A DNA stretch of 59,177 bases from Xenoacremonium recifei (lineage: Eukaryota > Ascomycota > Sordariomycetes > Hypocreales > Nectriaceae), in contig WOFQ01000097.1 of the NCBI GenBank assembly GCA_012184525.1, forward strand, positions 1 through 59,177. The letters run 5' to 3'. The position numbers were made by a program, and so were the translations under genes. This document shows, in pieces, positions 33,151 through 44,357 of this stretch. The number at the start of each line of letters is the position of its first letter. The stretch's first letter is position 1. The notes beneath the pieces were generated by a model. It saw nothing but the letters and a program-made list of their open reading frames with translations. It did no database searches and was not told where the DNA came from.

Positions 33151-33211
33151 TTCTGACTAGACAGGTTAGCATGGTCTAGAATAGCGTCTAGTGGCTTTGC
33201 TAGCGGGAGGA
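33151..33211. repeat. dispersed repeat, copy B, RIP-like
   Basis: Collinear with 29160-29219 in the same orientation. Most differences are G-to-A or C-to-T relative to copy A (for example GGCTGGACGGG versus GACTAGACAGG). That is the direction expected from RIP. It lies just downstream of a broken Zn2Cys6 gene. Confidence 0.55.
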
Positions 33212-33475
33212 GATGGTCGAAGAGCCAGAAACGAAGCAAGCGAGGTCGAGATACGTAGATAAGCTAGACGGAATTGATTTAGATCCGAATTTCAAGGGAC
33301 ATGGACAGGTATCTATAGTCCCCGAGGTTCTCGGTGTCCCCGAGAGGCCTAAAAGTAGAATCTTCAGTATTTCTTTCTGATATTCGTGGCTGCCTTACCT
33401 ACTGTGCGCACTCTTGCTATCCGCTAGCTATTTGAGATGCTTGAGAACCGGTAGTAGACCGAAGCCGCTGTTGTG

Positions 33476-34091
33476 TCAGACATTGTTCAGTAGGCTGGAG
33501 AGCTCGCATAGAGCGCTGGTGTAGTACTTGAAGGCGAGATCCTGAAGACGCGGGGTGTCGTTCACGAAGCAGGCGTGGGAAGCAGCGGAGGCCATGACGG
33601 AGCAGTATAGGCTCTTGTGTGATACCATAAGTTGATGGATCTCAGTAAGCCAACAGTCGTGGAAGCCCGAGTGACAGTTGGGCAGAATGACGAGACGCAA
33701 GTACTTTAGTTGTGCGCAGTGTGCCGCGACAGGGTGAGCTCCACATCGCGGAAGGGGACGTCGTGGGCTATCGCCGACTCGGCGAGAAGGAGAGAGAGCC
33801 GGCCCAGGGCATGGAGACAACATCCTTAGTCGAGGGCTGTAGGTTGTTGGAGAGCGAAGCCTCATTCGTCGGCCCATTGTCTTTCCTGCTGGCCGTGCCC
33901 TTGGTTGTGGTCCGCCTGTAAGAGGCGAGGCGTCGGTCGACAAGGTCAGTCGGCGTGGGCCATTGGCATTCGCGACACGAGACGCGACAGGTTCGACAGA
34001 TTGGACGGCCCTCATCACACTTTTTTTGTTTGCGCCGGCATGGCATGCAGCCATTCTTTGTGCGCAAATTCGCTGTCGTACTACGGATCAT
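33476..34091 (-). pseudogene. truncated, frameshifted Zn2Cys6 transcription factor
   Basis: From ATG 34091 the protein has a complete zinc cluster C-x2-C-x6-C-x6-C-x2-C-x6-C (NGCMPCRRKQKKCDEGRPIC, then RTCRVSCREC). The frame closes at 33768. Family-like sequence then continues in other frames (HDVPFRDVELTLSRH, then HKSLYCSVMASAASHACF and LAFKYYTSALCELSSLL), ending at 33476. No GT..AG intron joins these frames, so at least two shifts are needed. At about 200 codons it is far shorter than the usual 450-700 residues for this family. It appears to be a 5' remnant. Confidence 0.65.
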
Positions 34092-34211
34092 GTTGCAGCT
34101 TGGCAGGGCTGCTGTGGGATGAACAGCCAACGTGGAGTAGGAAAACAGACGGACAGGCTGCAACTAGTCTCATTTTTCATACGGCAGTTTATAAACAGAA
34201 TCAACTAAGAC

Positions 34212-36605
34212 CTATAAGTGCACCCTCGAATTAATGTCACTAGCCTTATCAAGTGTCTCCTGACACAAACGAAGAAAGACGGCAGCTAGCTCTGGACGGT
34301 GAAGAGGAATCAAGCTGAAGAAAAGAGACGCGGTAATACGGAAGAGAGTTGTGCGGTGCAGACGGAACGAATAGTTTTCTTCCAAGAAGGTGAAGAAGTG
34401 TTCCTGGAGGGCTGAAAGGAGATTGGTGTCTGCTTCATCCAAGAGCGGCTTGTCGTCCTCAAGAGCCTTGGTGAGATCATAGTGATTCACACTCATGAAT
34501 AGAATGTGGTCATAACCACATAGAGATTGCAGAACCTTTCCAAGATCGTAGTGAATATCGCCTTGCGATGTAAGAGCATTGCGGAGCTGGCAGCGAACAT
34601 CGATGAAGCTGACCACTTTGTCATCGTCGGAGAGAATGGCATTGCTAAAAACAGGGTCACCGTGGATGACATTGGCGTGCATTCCCTTTTCTTCGGCCTC
34701 GTAGGTATCGAGGAATTCGTTGATACGAGCGAAAAGGGTTCCGGCTAGAGGACCCAGAGCGTCATATCGATCCTGGTTGGCGTGGTAGCGGCTGCGCAAC
34801 TTGGCTCCATAGTTCGCATAGATGTTCACATAGTTGTTCTCGGAAGAGTGCTCAGCAAACTTGCCAGCAAGCGCTGACGGGATCTCAAGGGTAGGTTCGA
34901 CTCTGCCTTCACTGGTATGAATGCTGTGAAGACCCTTCATGAAGGTGTTCAAACGGCCAGTGGTGATTGAACGACCGACAAGGAGGTGGGAAAAGGTACG
35001 TCCGCGACAGTTCTCCATGGTAATGTTATACATCGAGGTAGAGGGAATGAAATCAACGGTATACACTCTCGGGAAGATAGAAGCAATCTCGGCTGGCATG
35101 TGGGAGTAGAAAAAGAGCTCGCCGAGAATGTTTTCCGACTTGCTTGATTTGATGACCTTGTCACCAATGACTTGGACAGTATTGAAATCACGGGCAGCAA
35201 CCATGCCCGACTTCTTGGTGTCTTCGACAGCACCATTCTCATCACCGAGCAAGACAGGAGCATCGGGTTCGTCGATCATCCAGCCAATCTCTTTCATTGT
35301 GTCCAAGTTGGCGTTGACAGCCAGATCATCAACGTAAACATCGGCGTATGGCTTTCCGAAATGCACCTCGTGGTATGGAATGCTGTACTGAGCTAACTGG
35401 TTGAATGTAACCATGCCAATATCGGCCAGTACTTTTCCGGTATCACCATGGTGTGTTCTCATGCGTCGAGCAGTTTGCTATGAAACGTAAGAAAATGCTT
35501 CAGAAATGTAGGAATTGAATCAGTCTTACAATGATGATGTAATGTCCAGCCTTGTGCAGTTGCTGAACCAACCGAATGTTCTTGTCGATGGGTGGACATG
35601 TGGAGTAGTTGCCGGCGACCGCAGGGACGCCAACCAAGGTCATGTCGAGATCGAAACAGAAACGACGAGTCTTCAACTTAATGGTGGACTTTGAGTCATG
35701 CTTCAAAAGCTTTAGGAGGTCCTGTAGCTGCTCAGGGGTTCCCACGACACTGAAATCCTTGTTGTCAATCGGCATGCCGAGACAAGGAACATCATTGTGA
35801 ACCATCAAAGAGATGATCTGTGAGGTATAGTACTCTCCAACTTCAGAGCCATCGGGATGTTTGACGTCGAGGTTGTCGGAAGTCCAGGTCTTGAGTTGGG
35901 CAGCGGACGGAAAGACGTAGGCTCCAGTATTCGCTTTGTTGTCGATTGCCTTCTTTTCTTGGACATCAATGATTCGTTGCAGGCCATTCCTGGTAGGATA
36001 TTAGTACTGTTTTGATATCATGTGACATCGCAGACCACTCACCTTTCTTCAGTTTTGATGTAGGAGAAAATGGGTTTGTTGCCATTATCGATGAAATAGA
36101 AACAACCACCATGCCCAGGTGGCATATCACGGACTTGGCCGAGAACATCTGCCCAGTAGATCGTATCGCAGTCCAGGGAAACTGTTCTGCGTTGTAGATG
36201 CTGCTTGGTCATACTCTGGGTGACAATGTAAAGCTAATACATATAAGCATACTAGATATGGTGCTGGAAGGGGATATTGTTCTAACTCACCGTCTCGCTG
36301 GCACCCTTGGTTTGATGCCTTAGACGCAACATGCGGAAGTCGATCTTGGGGAAAGATTTGCTGACCAATTGGCCGATGCGGAACTCTTCGTTAACGTCCT
36401 CGTTGATGGCGATCCATAGTGTATCTTTGGGTCTAAGCGTGAGGTTGTCGATGAGCCATAGTAGCATGGGCCGTCCGACAATGTTGATCAGCGGCTTTGG
36501 GTATCGATAACCCTGCTTTGCAAAGCGGGATCCAATGCCGCCAATGGGGATAATGACATTGATGCCTTCGGCATCGCCATCTACTTGCTCGCCGTGCATA
36601 GCCAT
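34212..36605 (-). CDS. three-domain nucleotidyltransferase-HAD-kinase fusion, four exons, 743 aa
   Basis: Exons 36605-36291, 36233-36043, 35989-35530 and 35477-34212; introns 57, 53 and 52 nt; CDS 2232 nt, in frame. Residues about 14-250 form a sugar/phosphocholine-type nucleotidyltransferase: VIIPIGGIGSRFAKQGYRYP, then PKPLINIVGRPML, with Asp in SLDCDTIYWAD. About 275-400 is a HAD phosphatase domain of the capsule-biosynthesis kind: motif I D282-L-D284-M-T286, then TARRM, HFGKPYADVYVDD with acidic motif IV. About 400-743 is an APH/choline-kinase-like domain with IHGDPVFSN (His594, Asp596, Asn601) and FIDVR. No signal or membrane segment, so cytosolic. The domain set resembles bacterial capsule or LOS decoration enzymes (family-level knowledge). 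It would phosphorylate or dephosphorylate and NTP-activate a small precursor; the substrate is unknown. It is divergent from a Golgi transporter fusion, which suggests a joint pathway. Confidence 0.88.
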
Positions 36606-37779
36606 CTGGAGGTGTTAACAATGAAGTTACCAAAGAAGAGCTTTGTGGTTTGAGGTGGGAATGGGGAAGTTGGATTATTTACAAACCTTAACCGACATAA
36701 ACTCCGAGGACTTGAATGTTACAACATTACAAGCTGACGCTTCGGGACAGGAGCATCGTCTTTTTTCTTTCAGTCAAATTTTGTGTGATTCGACCAAACC
36801 CACGTGGGAAACTTCCCCTGACTACCCCTGAAAGATCAGCAGAAGCTATTGAGACGACTACGGAGTACCGATAGATTAATAACAAAATTCTACACCAACA
36901 GCGGCAGAGATTTTGCGTTATCTTCAGCCACCGCCGCGTTATTGACTCAGTCGGGCATTCCGCAGCTGAAAAGCCGAATCCGGTCAAATGGGGCCAGGAA
37001 TGCTGCACATCGCTTCGTTAGGTCGTGTTGCCGTAGGGAACAACGTACTAGTACAAGCCAGGTTGAGTTGTCACTGTTGGCCCAAAAGCCATGCCATCCA
37101 TCCGGCTGGAGTTAGACATGATAAGCTCGCCTGCCATGCACTGGCCCTAGCCGGTCTGGTGTTATCGATGCCCCCCCTTTTCTATTTAGAGAGGTTTACC
37201 CTGGTTATACTTCTGCAATCCGCGAGCTCTTATCTTGGGGGGTAAGTCAAGTCTGGCCCTTGCGCATGTTGTCGCGACACGACATGGCCCAGACAAATCA
37301 ACGATCTAATTCGGCTGGGAAGCTTTCAATACTCTCCGAACGAGAGGACACGAGAGTGTCGTCGCCCGATTTTACATGGGGGCAAAAAAAAAAACCCCTG
37401 AGAAATACTACGGAGTACGGAGGGGCAACTATGGGTCCAGATCAATACTTTCAGCCACATTCGATAGTCTCTCCCCGGCGTCTCCTTGGCTTCGCTCTAG
37501 TTCCTTTGTGGTTGCTGCAACCGATATCGAGGCTGTTACGGGAGCTGAAAGGGGCAATGCCGTTCAAATACATGCCCCCAACTAAAACCAAAAAAAAAAT
37601 TGGCGATTCACTTGGCCATCCCATCCACATTCCTCTATCGCCAAACAAAACGGCATCAACTAGACTTAACATGCGAGGCAAACACTAAACTTTGCTACCT
37701 TCCACTTGATCGATTATTTCATATTACTTCGCTGCGAATCGCCCGTACAACACCCACCACTTCGAAACTTGCGAGCACC
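36606..37779. promoter_or_regulatory. divergent promoter between the nucleotidyltransferase fusion and the transporter fusion
   Basis: This 1.17-kb non-coding region separates two divergent genes. Two exact copies of TACGGAGTA lie at 36859-36867 and 37409-37417. Pyrimidine/purine runs (A tract 37385-37394 and 37590-37599) are present. In-frame codons upstream of the transporter start lack an ATG, supporting its start at 37780. Confidence 0.45.
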
Positions 37780-40550
37780 ATGGGCTTTCTCAACGGACCC
37801 TTGGCATGGATCTCGAAGTATGGAGCGGCACAACGTGCTGCGTACATCGCGGCTCTCAGTCTGGTGGCGATTCAAGTTAGCATTGGTATCATCATGAAAA
37901 CTGCTCAAACGGGAGCATCATACTCTTTTTCAACTTCAGGATCCGTAACGATTTCCGAATTCTTCAAAATGCTCCTTTCCACATTCTTCTTTTATAGAGA
38001 GTGCAAACGTCGTGCCGCTGAGGGCGTAAAGCCTTCTACACAAGGACTGGATTCAGGTTACTCGACGCTTCCATTGTCAGACTCTCATGATGGATACAGG
38101 CTCGAGGAAACAGGCAAAGAATATCATAGGGACAGTGACTCGGAATCTGGGTCCAGCGATGAAGCCAGTCGACCTCCGGAAACAAGCAAAGAATATCATG
38201 GGGATAGTGACTCGGAATCTGGATCCAGAGATGAAGCCAGTCGACCTTCGGAAACAGCAGGCAAAGAGTATCATAGGGATAGTGACTCGGAATCCGGGTC
38301 CAACGATGAAGCCAGTCGAGTTTCCCCCGTAGCCATCCAGCTTAACATGAGGATGTTTTGGTGCTACATTCGTGGCGAGGTGTCTAGGGAAGTTCGATAT
38401 GGTTTCTGCAACCTGGCTCTGGTTTACGTTCTGATCAACAATTCTGTAAGTTTCGAGGCTTCAACTTGTGCATGCGCACCTTCTTACTGTCTCAGATCTT
38501 CCTTAGCTACAAGCTAGCCGATCCAGGCACAATTCAACTGACCAAGTCGGGTGTCACTTTGATTACGGCTCTGGTCATGATTGCATCCTTGAACACGCGA
38601 ATTTCCAAGATCCAATGGATGGCAATTCTTATGCAGGTAGGATATATCTCTTTAACAAATCCTTGCTTTGACTGATCATTCAAAGATCTGCGGCCTGGTT
38701 GTCACTCAATATCAACCAGACACCGGCTCCACATACTCGCTTAGCACCTACCTTATCCTCATATTCCAGGTCTTCCTGAGTGCTTCATCGGGCGTCTATA
38801 ACCAAGCTCTCCTTGTAGCGGACGATTCCAGCTTGCATGCAGACAACATGATTCTGTATGCCGCTGGCACAGGTATCAACTTTTTATGCCATATCGTTGT
38901 TAAAATCCTCAAGACGGATGAACCAGGGTTCTTCCAGGGCTACAACTCCTTCAGTGCAATCATGGTCATTGTCAGCAATGTTTTCATTGGCTTGGCCATC
39001 ACTGCGGTCTACAAATGTAAGTAAAAGTCAATGACAAATAGGGATATCCACTAACCCGGACAGATGCCGACGCCGTGGTCAAGTGCTTTGCAACAGCTTT
39101 CGCAACCGGAATACTGTTGTACATTGCACCTATCCTTTTCCACACCAGTCTCAGCGCCATGGTCTTGCCAGGAACCATTACAGTCTTCGTTGCCTCTTGG
39201 CTTTATATGGATAACCCGGCGCCCAAGGATGTTATCCCATCCACAGCTAGCACTCAGCGGGTTGGAATCATGGGCGGACTAGTCGCTCTTACCAAGAAGT
39301 ACAGCGGAACATTTTTTGCAGCTGCCGCAATTGTCACCGTTTCCTTTGTTACCGCTTTGACTATGATTGAAACTACAATGCCGGACTTTGCGAACAACAC
39401 CGGGGTCCCTACAAATGCCTCCACAGATGCCACCCTTGAAGTGGTTCTCGAACCTGACCAGGCCGAAGATACAATTATCTCCTCTCCTTTCAAAAATACT
39501 CTTGCGATGATTCGATGGAACTCCCGTCACTCCGAAAGGGTTCCTAAGTTGATGGAATATCAGCCTTTCTTTCACGATATTCACATCTCATTGCCAGGCT
39601 TAATGGAAGATCAGGAAAAGGACTACCACAACCTTACCCACGATCAATCCGAGGATACCAAACACATCTACAACCAAGTGGCGAGCACCATGAAACTCAT
39701 TTTGGAGACGGAACCCGAAATCGATGGCCTCATGTACTTCCACTTCGATGCCTGGGTCGATCCGTTTGCATTTGACAACATTGACCGCGAAAATATTCAG
39801 TTCCCTCTGAATGTCAATCTATCTCCAGACCGCCATGAGGGACCAGAGTTTCGATGTATGAATACCACTCAGAACTACCTCTGGTGGGGCTGGGCTGAAG
39901 AATTCCACCTCAAGGCCATGCGAGCTCAAACCCAACTAACTGGTTTGGATACCGACTACGTTGTTGATCCAAATGAGTGGTGTATTGGTTGGAGTGATAT
40001 CTACTTCATCCCAAGACGCTTCTTCGCTGATTACATTCTACTGGCGGATGTCTTTGGATCTTTTGAGGTTTTTCACGAGGTAGCGATTCCCACCATGTTG
40101 CACATTATTGATCAAAGTCGCCGCAGCAACCCATATGTCCCAGTCTTGGATCACATTAGTGATTGCTGGGGCTTTTGTTGTGCAAGGAATCCCACTGCCT
40201 GGGAGGTGGTAAATTTCAGATGTGGTCATCGTCTTGATTACAGAGCAGAGGAGGTCACTCAAGCCTTCTATGACAAGCTAGGCAACCAAACGCTTGTCTT
40301 AGGCAAAACAGTCCACGAGACAAAGGTGACTATGGCAGATAGCTACCTCAGCATTTCTAAGAATAACACTACACCAACTCAGATTGACGAGCCTAAGGCA
40401 TCCGAAATATCCAATGAGTTGTTACCTACTGCATCCAAATCAACCGCATCTGATGAGTTGGTGCCTGATGCTTCTGAATCAGGGGCAGCTGATTTGGACT
40501 CGTTTGGTGAATTGAAGCATCCAACTGAGCTGGAGAATTCAAATGTATGA
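37780..40550 (+). CDS. nucleotide-sugar transporter fused to a large lumenal domain, four exons, 874 aa
   Basis: Exons 37780-38445, 38496-38636, 38686-39016 and 39064-40550; introns 50, 49 and 47 nt; CDS 2625 nt. Residues 1 to about 440 resemble the SLC35A/CMP-sialate-UDP-galactose transporter family: AAYIAALSLVAIQVSIGIIM, SVTISEFFKMLLSTFFFY, an acidic cytosolic insertion, LADPGTIQLTKSGVTLITAL, FQVFLSASSGVYNQALL, FIGLAITAVYKYADAVVKCF and ATAFATGILLYIAP. After one more membrane helix (FFAAAAIVTVSFVTALTMI, about residue 480) comes a roughly 390-residue hydrophilic domain with N-glycosylation sequons and conserved-looking FHFDAWVDPF, NYLWWGWAEEFH, EWCIGWSDIYFIPRRFF and DCWGFCC. Its DAW and paired aromatics hint at a glycan-active domain, possibly a glycosyltransferase, but I do not recognise the family. 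Likely Golgi, with the C-terminal domain in the lumen. Confidence 0.85.
38107..38325 (+). repeat. three in-frame tandem repeats in a transporter cytosolic loop
   Basis: Units at 38107-38178, 38179-38250 and 38251-38325 (72, 72 and 75 bp) encode near-identical peptides of the type KEYHRDSDSESGSSDEASRP. They are very acidic and Ser-rich, and lie in the loop between early membrane helices. Copy number may vary between strains. The many Ser next to Asp/Glu would suit acidophilic kinases such as CK2. Confidence 0.9.
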
Positions 40551-42286
40551 GACTACTACAGTTGGCGTTTTCTTTAGTATAAATGGATAAAAGTTTTCAA
40601 ATTTTCTGAGCCCGCAAGGGTCGATATTACAGCATAACTGTCCTTTGCAAACGGATGCACGAATGAACTATGACATTGCTTTAAACGACATCATTCAAGA
40701 ACAATCAATCTTCTAGGAAGCTGGAGGAAGCAGGGGGGCTTCAAATTAATTGAGAAGCAACCACTGTAATGGATAACAGTGTGAAGGGGTGAAATATGAT
40801 TTTGTTGCAATGTCATCATGTTTCCATAGAATCAAATTTCGAGCCCTGGAAACTGGTTCTCAAGTTTAGTATAATAAGGAAGATTTATCCAGGGCTTCCT
40901 CCACGTTTGGTAATATTATAGCAGGAGTGGTTCTAGTAATTTAAAATTCTATGCGTTACAAACTACAGAGTATCGTTTGACCTCAAGGAAGATGTTTCGG
41001 ACTATTGCAATAGCCAGAAGCTCACCATACAGATACCAACACTTTTAATACAGCATTACTTCCACCTGTACTAATGATTTTCGAAAGTCTTTTTCTGAAT
41101 GCGAGTCTGTGCCTAAGATGGTGTAGGGCAGAGGAGGAGCTGAGCTATGTCACTGCATCTTGAGTGGCGTAAGGCTGTGAATGAAGGAATCAGCCAATCA
41201 ATTCGTGGTGTTCTGAAGGTGGGACAGTGCAATAGGATATAGCCGGTATTAGGGATATCAGGATCTGGTCTTAATTTATGCTTAAAGAGGGCTTTAATTA
41301 TTCTATTTTGTTTCTTAATAGAGTGGTATTTATTTGCCTTTTTAATAAATATAAACTTAGTATCAGTAAGAGTGCGAGGTGCGCTGATAAGTATAATATT
41401 ATATTTATCTAGATACTAATAAGTTATAGTAAATAAAATGTTAAGGACCTAATTAATAGTAAGGCCTTATAGAAAGGACTATATACTTGAATCTTATATT
41501 TACTATAGAATATTATATTTAATACCTGCTTAATCCCTTATATATCCAGGTACCTGATATCGAGGGCGAAGTAGACGAACTGTTTCCCACTTATCTTGCT
41601 TAAGGTGCAGCGGCAGTTTGCGCAGCAGCTCAGAACTCTAAAGATAGCAATAATCGATAGTTATATTCTGTTGTATAGCGGTCCTCTAAGACGATAAGGA
41701 TATATCTTTAACTTCGGCAAGGTATTGAGGGGATTTAACTCCAGAAATGTATAAGCAGGACTACGATAACTGCACGTAATATAGAAGTTATGGCACACCT
41801 GGGTCCATACTCAGCCTGCCTCAGCCCCCACTCAGCCCGTCTCAGCCCCCTGCTCAGCCCGCCTCAGCCTAAACTCAGCTTATAGCAGCAGGAGCTGAGC
41901 TCTAGAGAATTTGTACCTCACCGATTTGTGAACTATAAAGACTTCTCGACACTGAAGTTTATTACCAGAACCGACTACTATATCTGGAAAGTAAATATAG
42001 TCTGCCAATAAAGCCCGAAATTATTTAAAAGGTAAGTTAATCTTCACCATAATTCAGAGAAGGTATTGAAACTTATTTCTGTAAAATAAGGGGCAAGAAA
42101 ATGCGCTGTAGTATAGGGTAGACTAATAGAGTGGCATGCCCGTAGTCCGATATAGGTCGTGATATATATGCTCTCTAATAATATTATTGCCCGATATAAC
42201 TGACTTATATATATCCTTCCCCTTACGTTTTATTACAACCCATATCGGATATACCGGGTTATATATATTAAGTTACTGGCCATTAG
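40551..42286. other. gene-free region with minisatellite and retroelement-like remnants
   Basis: It separates the transporter fusion from the terpenoid cluster. AT-rich RIP-like sequence occupies about 41270-41560 and again 42030-42280. A CTCAGCC minisatellite lies at 41811-41881. At about 41932-42008 one frame reads NYKDFSTLKFITRTDYYIWK, which vaguely resembles a copia-type gag start; this is a weak call. No intact gene is seen. Confidence 0.45.
41811..41881. repeat. CTCAGCC minisatellite
   Basis: About seven CTCAGC(C) units spaced every 10-12 bp with C-rich spacers, in otherwise AT-rich DNA. Confidence 0.75.
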
Positions 42287-43387
42287 TTATTTGTTCCGTC
42301 TATGTATTTCTCTAAGGAATCTATTGAAAACCTCCCTCTTTAAACCTTCACTTTCATCAATGCTATCAATCAAAGTCCGTATCATTGCCACTATTTTGTC
42401 TTCGAACTCTCGGAATCGCGTCTCCAAATTTAGCTCATCATAAAGAATTTGGATATTCTTTTGCTTTTCATCGTCATCCCTGCCGTAATTATCGCGCAGA
42501 GATTTACGCTGGTTGTCAGTGGCGATCTGAAGAGCTTGTATTATAAGCCAGGAACATTTGTTGTCCTTGATGTCGGTACCAATCTTGCCTAAAATTTCAG
42601 AGTCGCCATAATTATCAAGATAATCGTCTTGAACTTGGTAATACTCCCCAATAAGTAGAAGAATTTTCTCGGCTTGCTTCAAGTTCGTAGTGGTTCCAAG
42701 GCCTGAATGATGGAGTGCAAGTGCAACAGGCAGGAAGAAGGAATAGTAAGCTGTCTTATGAACCACAATAACCTTATATTCGTCCATGTTGAAATCCTGA
42801 GACGTATTTCTGGCTCTCTCTGCAATGTTCATATCGCATAACTGACCAACTTCTGTCTGAAGTATAGTCTCATGGAAAAGCTCGATGATGTCTAAGTAGG
42901 CGGGATGAGATCGGAAGAACTTCTTGAGCAAGACGAATACAGCTGACTCAAGAATGCAGGCATCATTGACAGCACTCATACCAATGCCATCATGAAGGTA
43001 CCAACAAGGCTTTCCGTGCCTCATGGGACTATGATCCATGATATCATCATGAACAAGGAAGAAAACATGGACAAGCTCTATCATCCAACCAAGACTAGCA
43101 GCTTTGAGATAGTCTTCCTCTGACAGAGTTATGCCAAGTAAGATGGAGGCAGACTCGGGAACTGATATGCCGCGATTACATTTTCCATGTGGAAGATTCT
43201 CATCGAAGATCTTCAATAAGTATCAGTGAGGCGTACAACACCATGAAGTTCAGGTTCTCGGACTTACAGCTTGATATCGGCGGACCTCATATTCGGAAAG
43301 ATTATATGATTCGATATACTTCATTAGCTCATCTCGTATCATTGGGTAGACCGCTTTGAACTGAGCCAAGGATGTCTGGTTTGTCAT
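42287..43387 (-). CDS. farnesyl diphosphate synthase-like polyprenyl synthase, two exons, 347 aa
   Basis: Makes FPP from DMAPP/GPP and IPP in the cytosol. Exons 43387-43268 and 43210-42287; 57-nt intron; CDS 1044 nt. First Asp-rich motif DDIMD at 95-99 (FFLVHDDIMD, with the bulky residues before it typical of eukaryotic FPPS). Second motif DDYLD at 235-239 within EYYQVQDDYLDNYGD, followed by IGTDIKDNKCSWL, a classic FPPS block. HRRNK ends the protein, as usual for basic FPPS tails. A housekeeping FPPS is expected elsewhere. This copy lies divergent from a terpene cyclase, so it most likely supplies FPP to that cluster. In-frame codons upstream of ATG 43387 begin with TTG. Confidence 0.93.
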
Positions 43388-44357
43388 TGTGAAATGTCGC
43401 TTAGATTGATGAGGTATCCAGATAAGGTATGTCTGGAAAATTTTGGCAGTTATTGAATCCAAATCTCCTACAAGCTACTATATGGCAGGATGAGACGAAT
43501 GCAAATGACAAACTTTTTAGAAATCTGACGTGGGCTTTATAGTCTTGCAATGACCAAGTTTATCATCACATTTTCCTTCTCGTATTCCCTGAATACTCCC
43601 CTGTTCTAGATCGGCTTGTATGTTTCAGGCAGGCAGTAAAACGATACTCGGGATTTATTTCTTCTTCGTGCCTTCTTTTTCTTTTTACAAGATCACCGTT
43701 TTCCCGCTCGTGACTACTATAACTTTACGTCATGCTGCATATAGAGGAAATCTAGAATTTGTCAATGACACGCGATAGAATATCTCAAAAAAAGAAATCA
43801 CGCATATACAGATAGTACAATTTGTTTACAGCTTAAATAGCATATATTCTTTTGATACAGGTGATAAGGACCATAACTCTGTTCAGAAATTTGTGCATAA
43901 TACTAAAACTTACCGCTACATCAAGTTGATATGACGACACATATCTGAAAACAGTTGATCAATTCTGTGGGAGGCTGGCCACACTTCATCCACAGCTATG
44001 ACATAACAGCAAGGTAGAGGCCATTTGGACAGAGCACGGTACGGTACGGCACGGCACGGAACGTGAAGGCACGGCACGGCACGGCAAGGCAGGCGGTGTT
44101 ACTGTACGTTAAGGAGTGGTAAGGATGCATCCGCAGGATTTATGCCGCATGACGTATAGGATGAAACTAGATACCAGACCAGCTATTTAGCGGTGTGATT
44201 TCAGTTTACGTCATCGAAACACTCTCACAATAACTTAGAACAGCTATAAGGGTGTAGGGGTTGGAGGGAGAAATTCTTTGAACAGCCGCAATTTTCAATA
44301 TTTACATAGTAGCATAACTCAATTAGATAGTATTTATGTTCACTCTGTCATTTTAAG
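43388..44357. promoter_or_regulatory. FPPS/terpene-cyclase divergent promoter with pentamer repeats
   Basis: 970 bp between divergent genes. At 44034-44095 a run of ACGGC/ACGGT-type pentamers occurs (about ten imperfect units of CGGCA). The same pentamer in the opposite orientation sits in the other divergent promoter of this cluster (47035-47063). It may be an array of sites for a pathway regulator or a plain microsatellite. Confidence 0.45.

Noticed and set aside
44034..44095. CRISPR-like array
   Set aside because: The repeats are contiguous pentamers without spacers, in a fungal genome.
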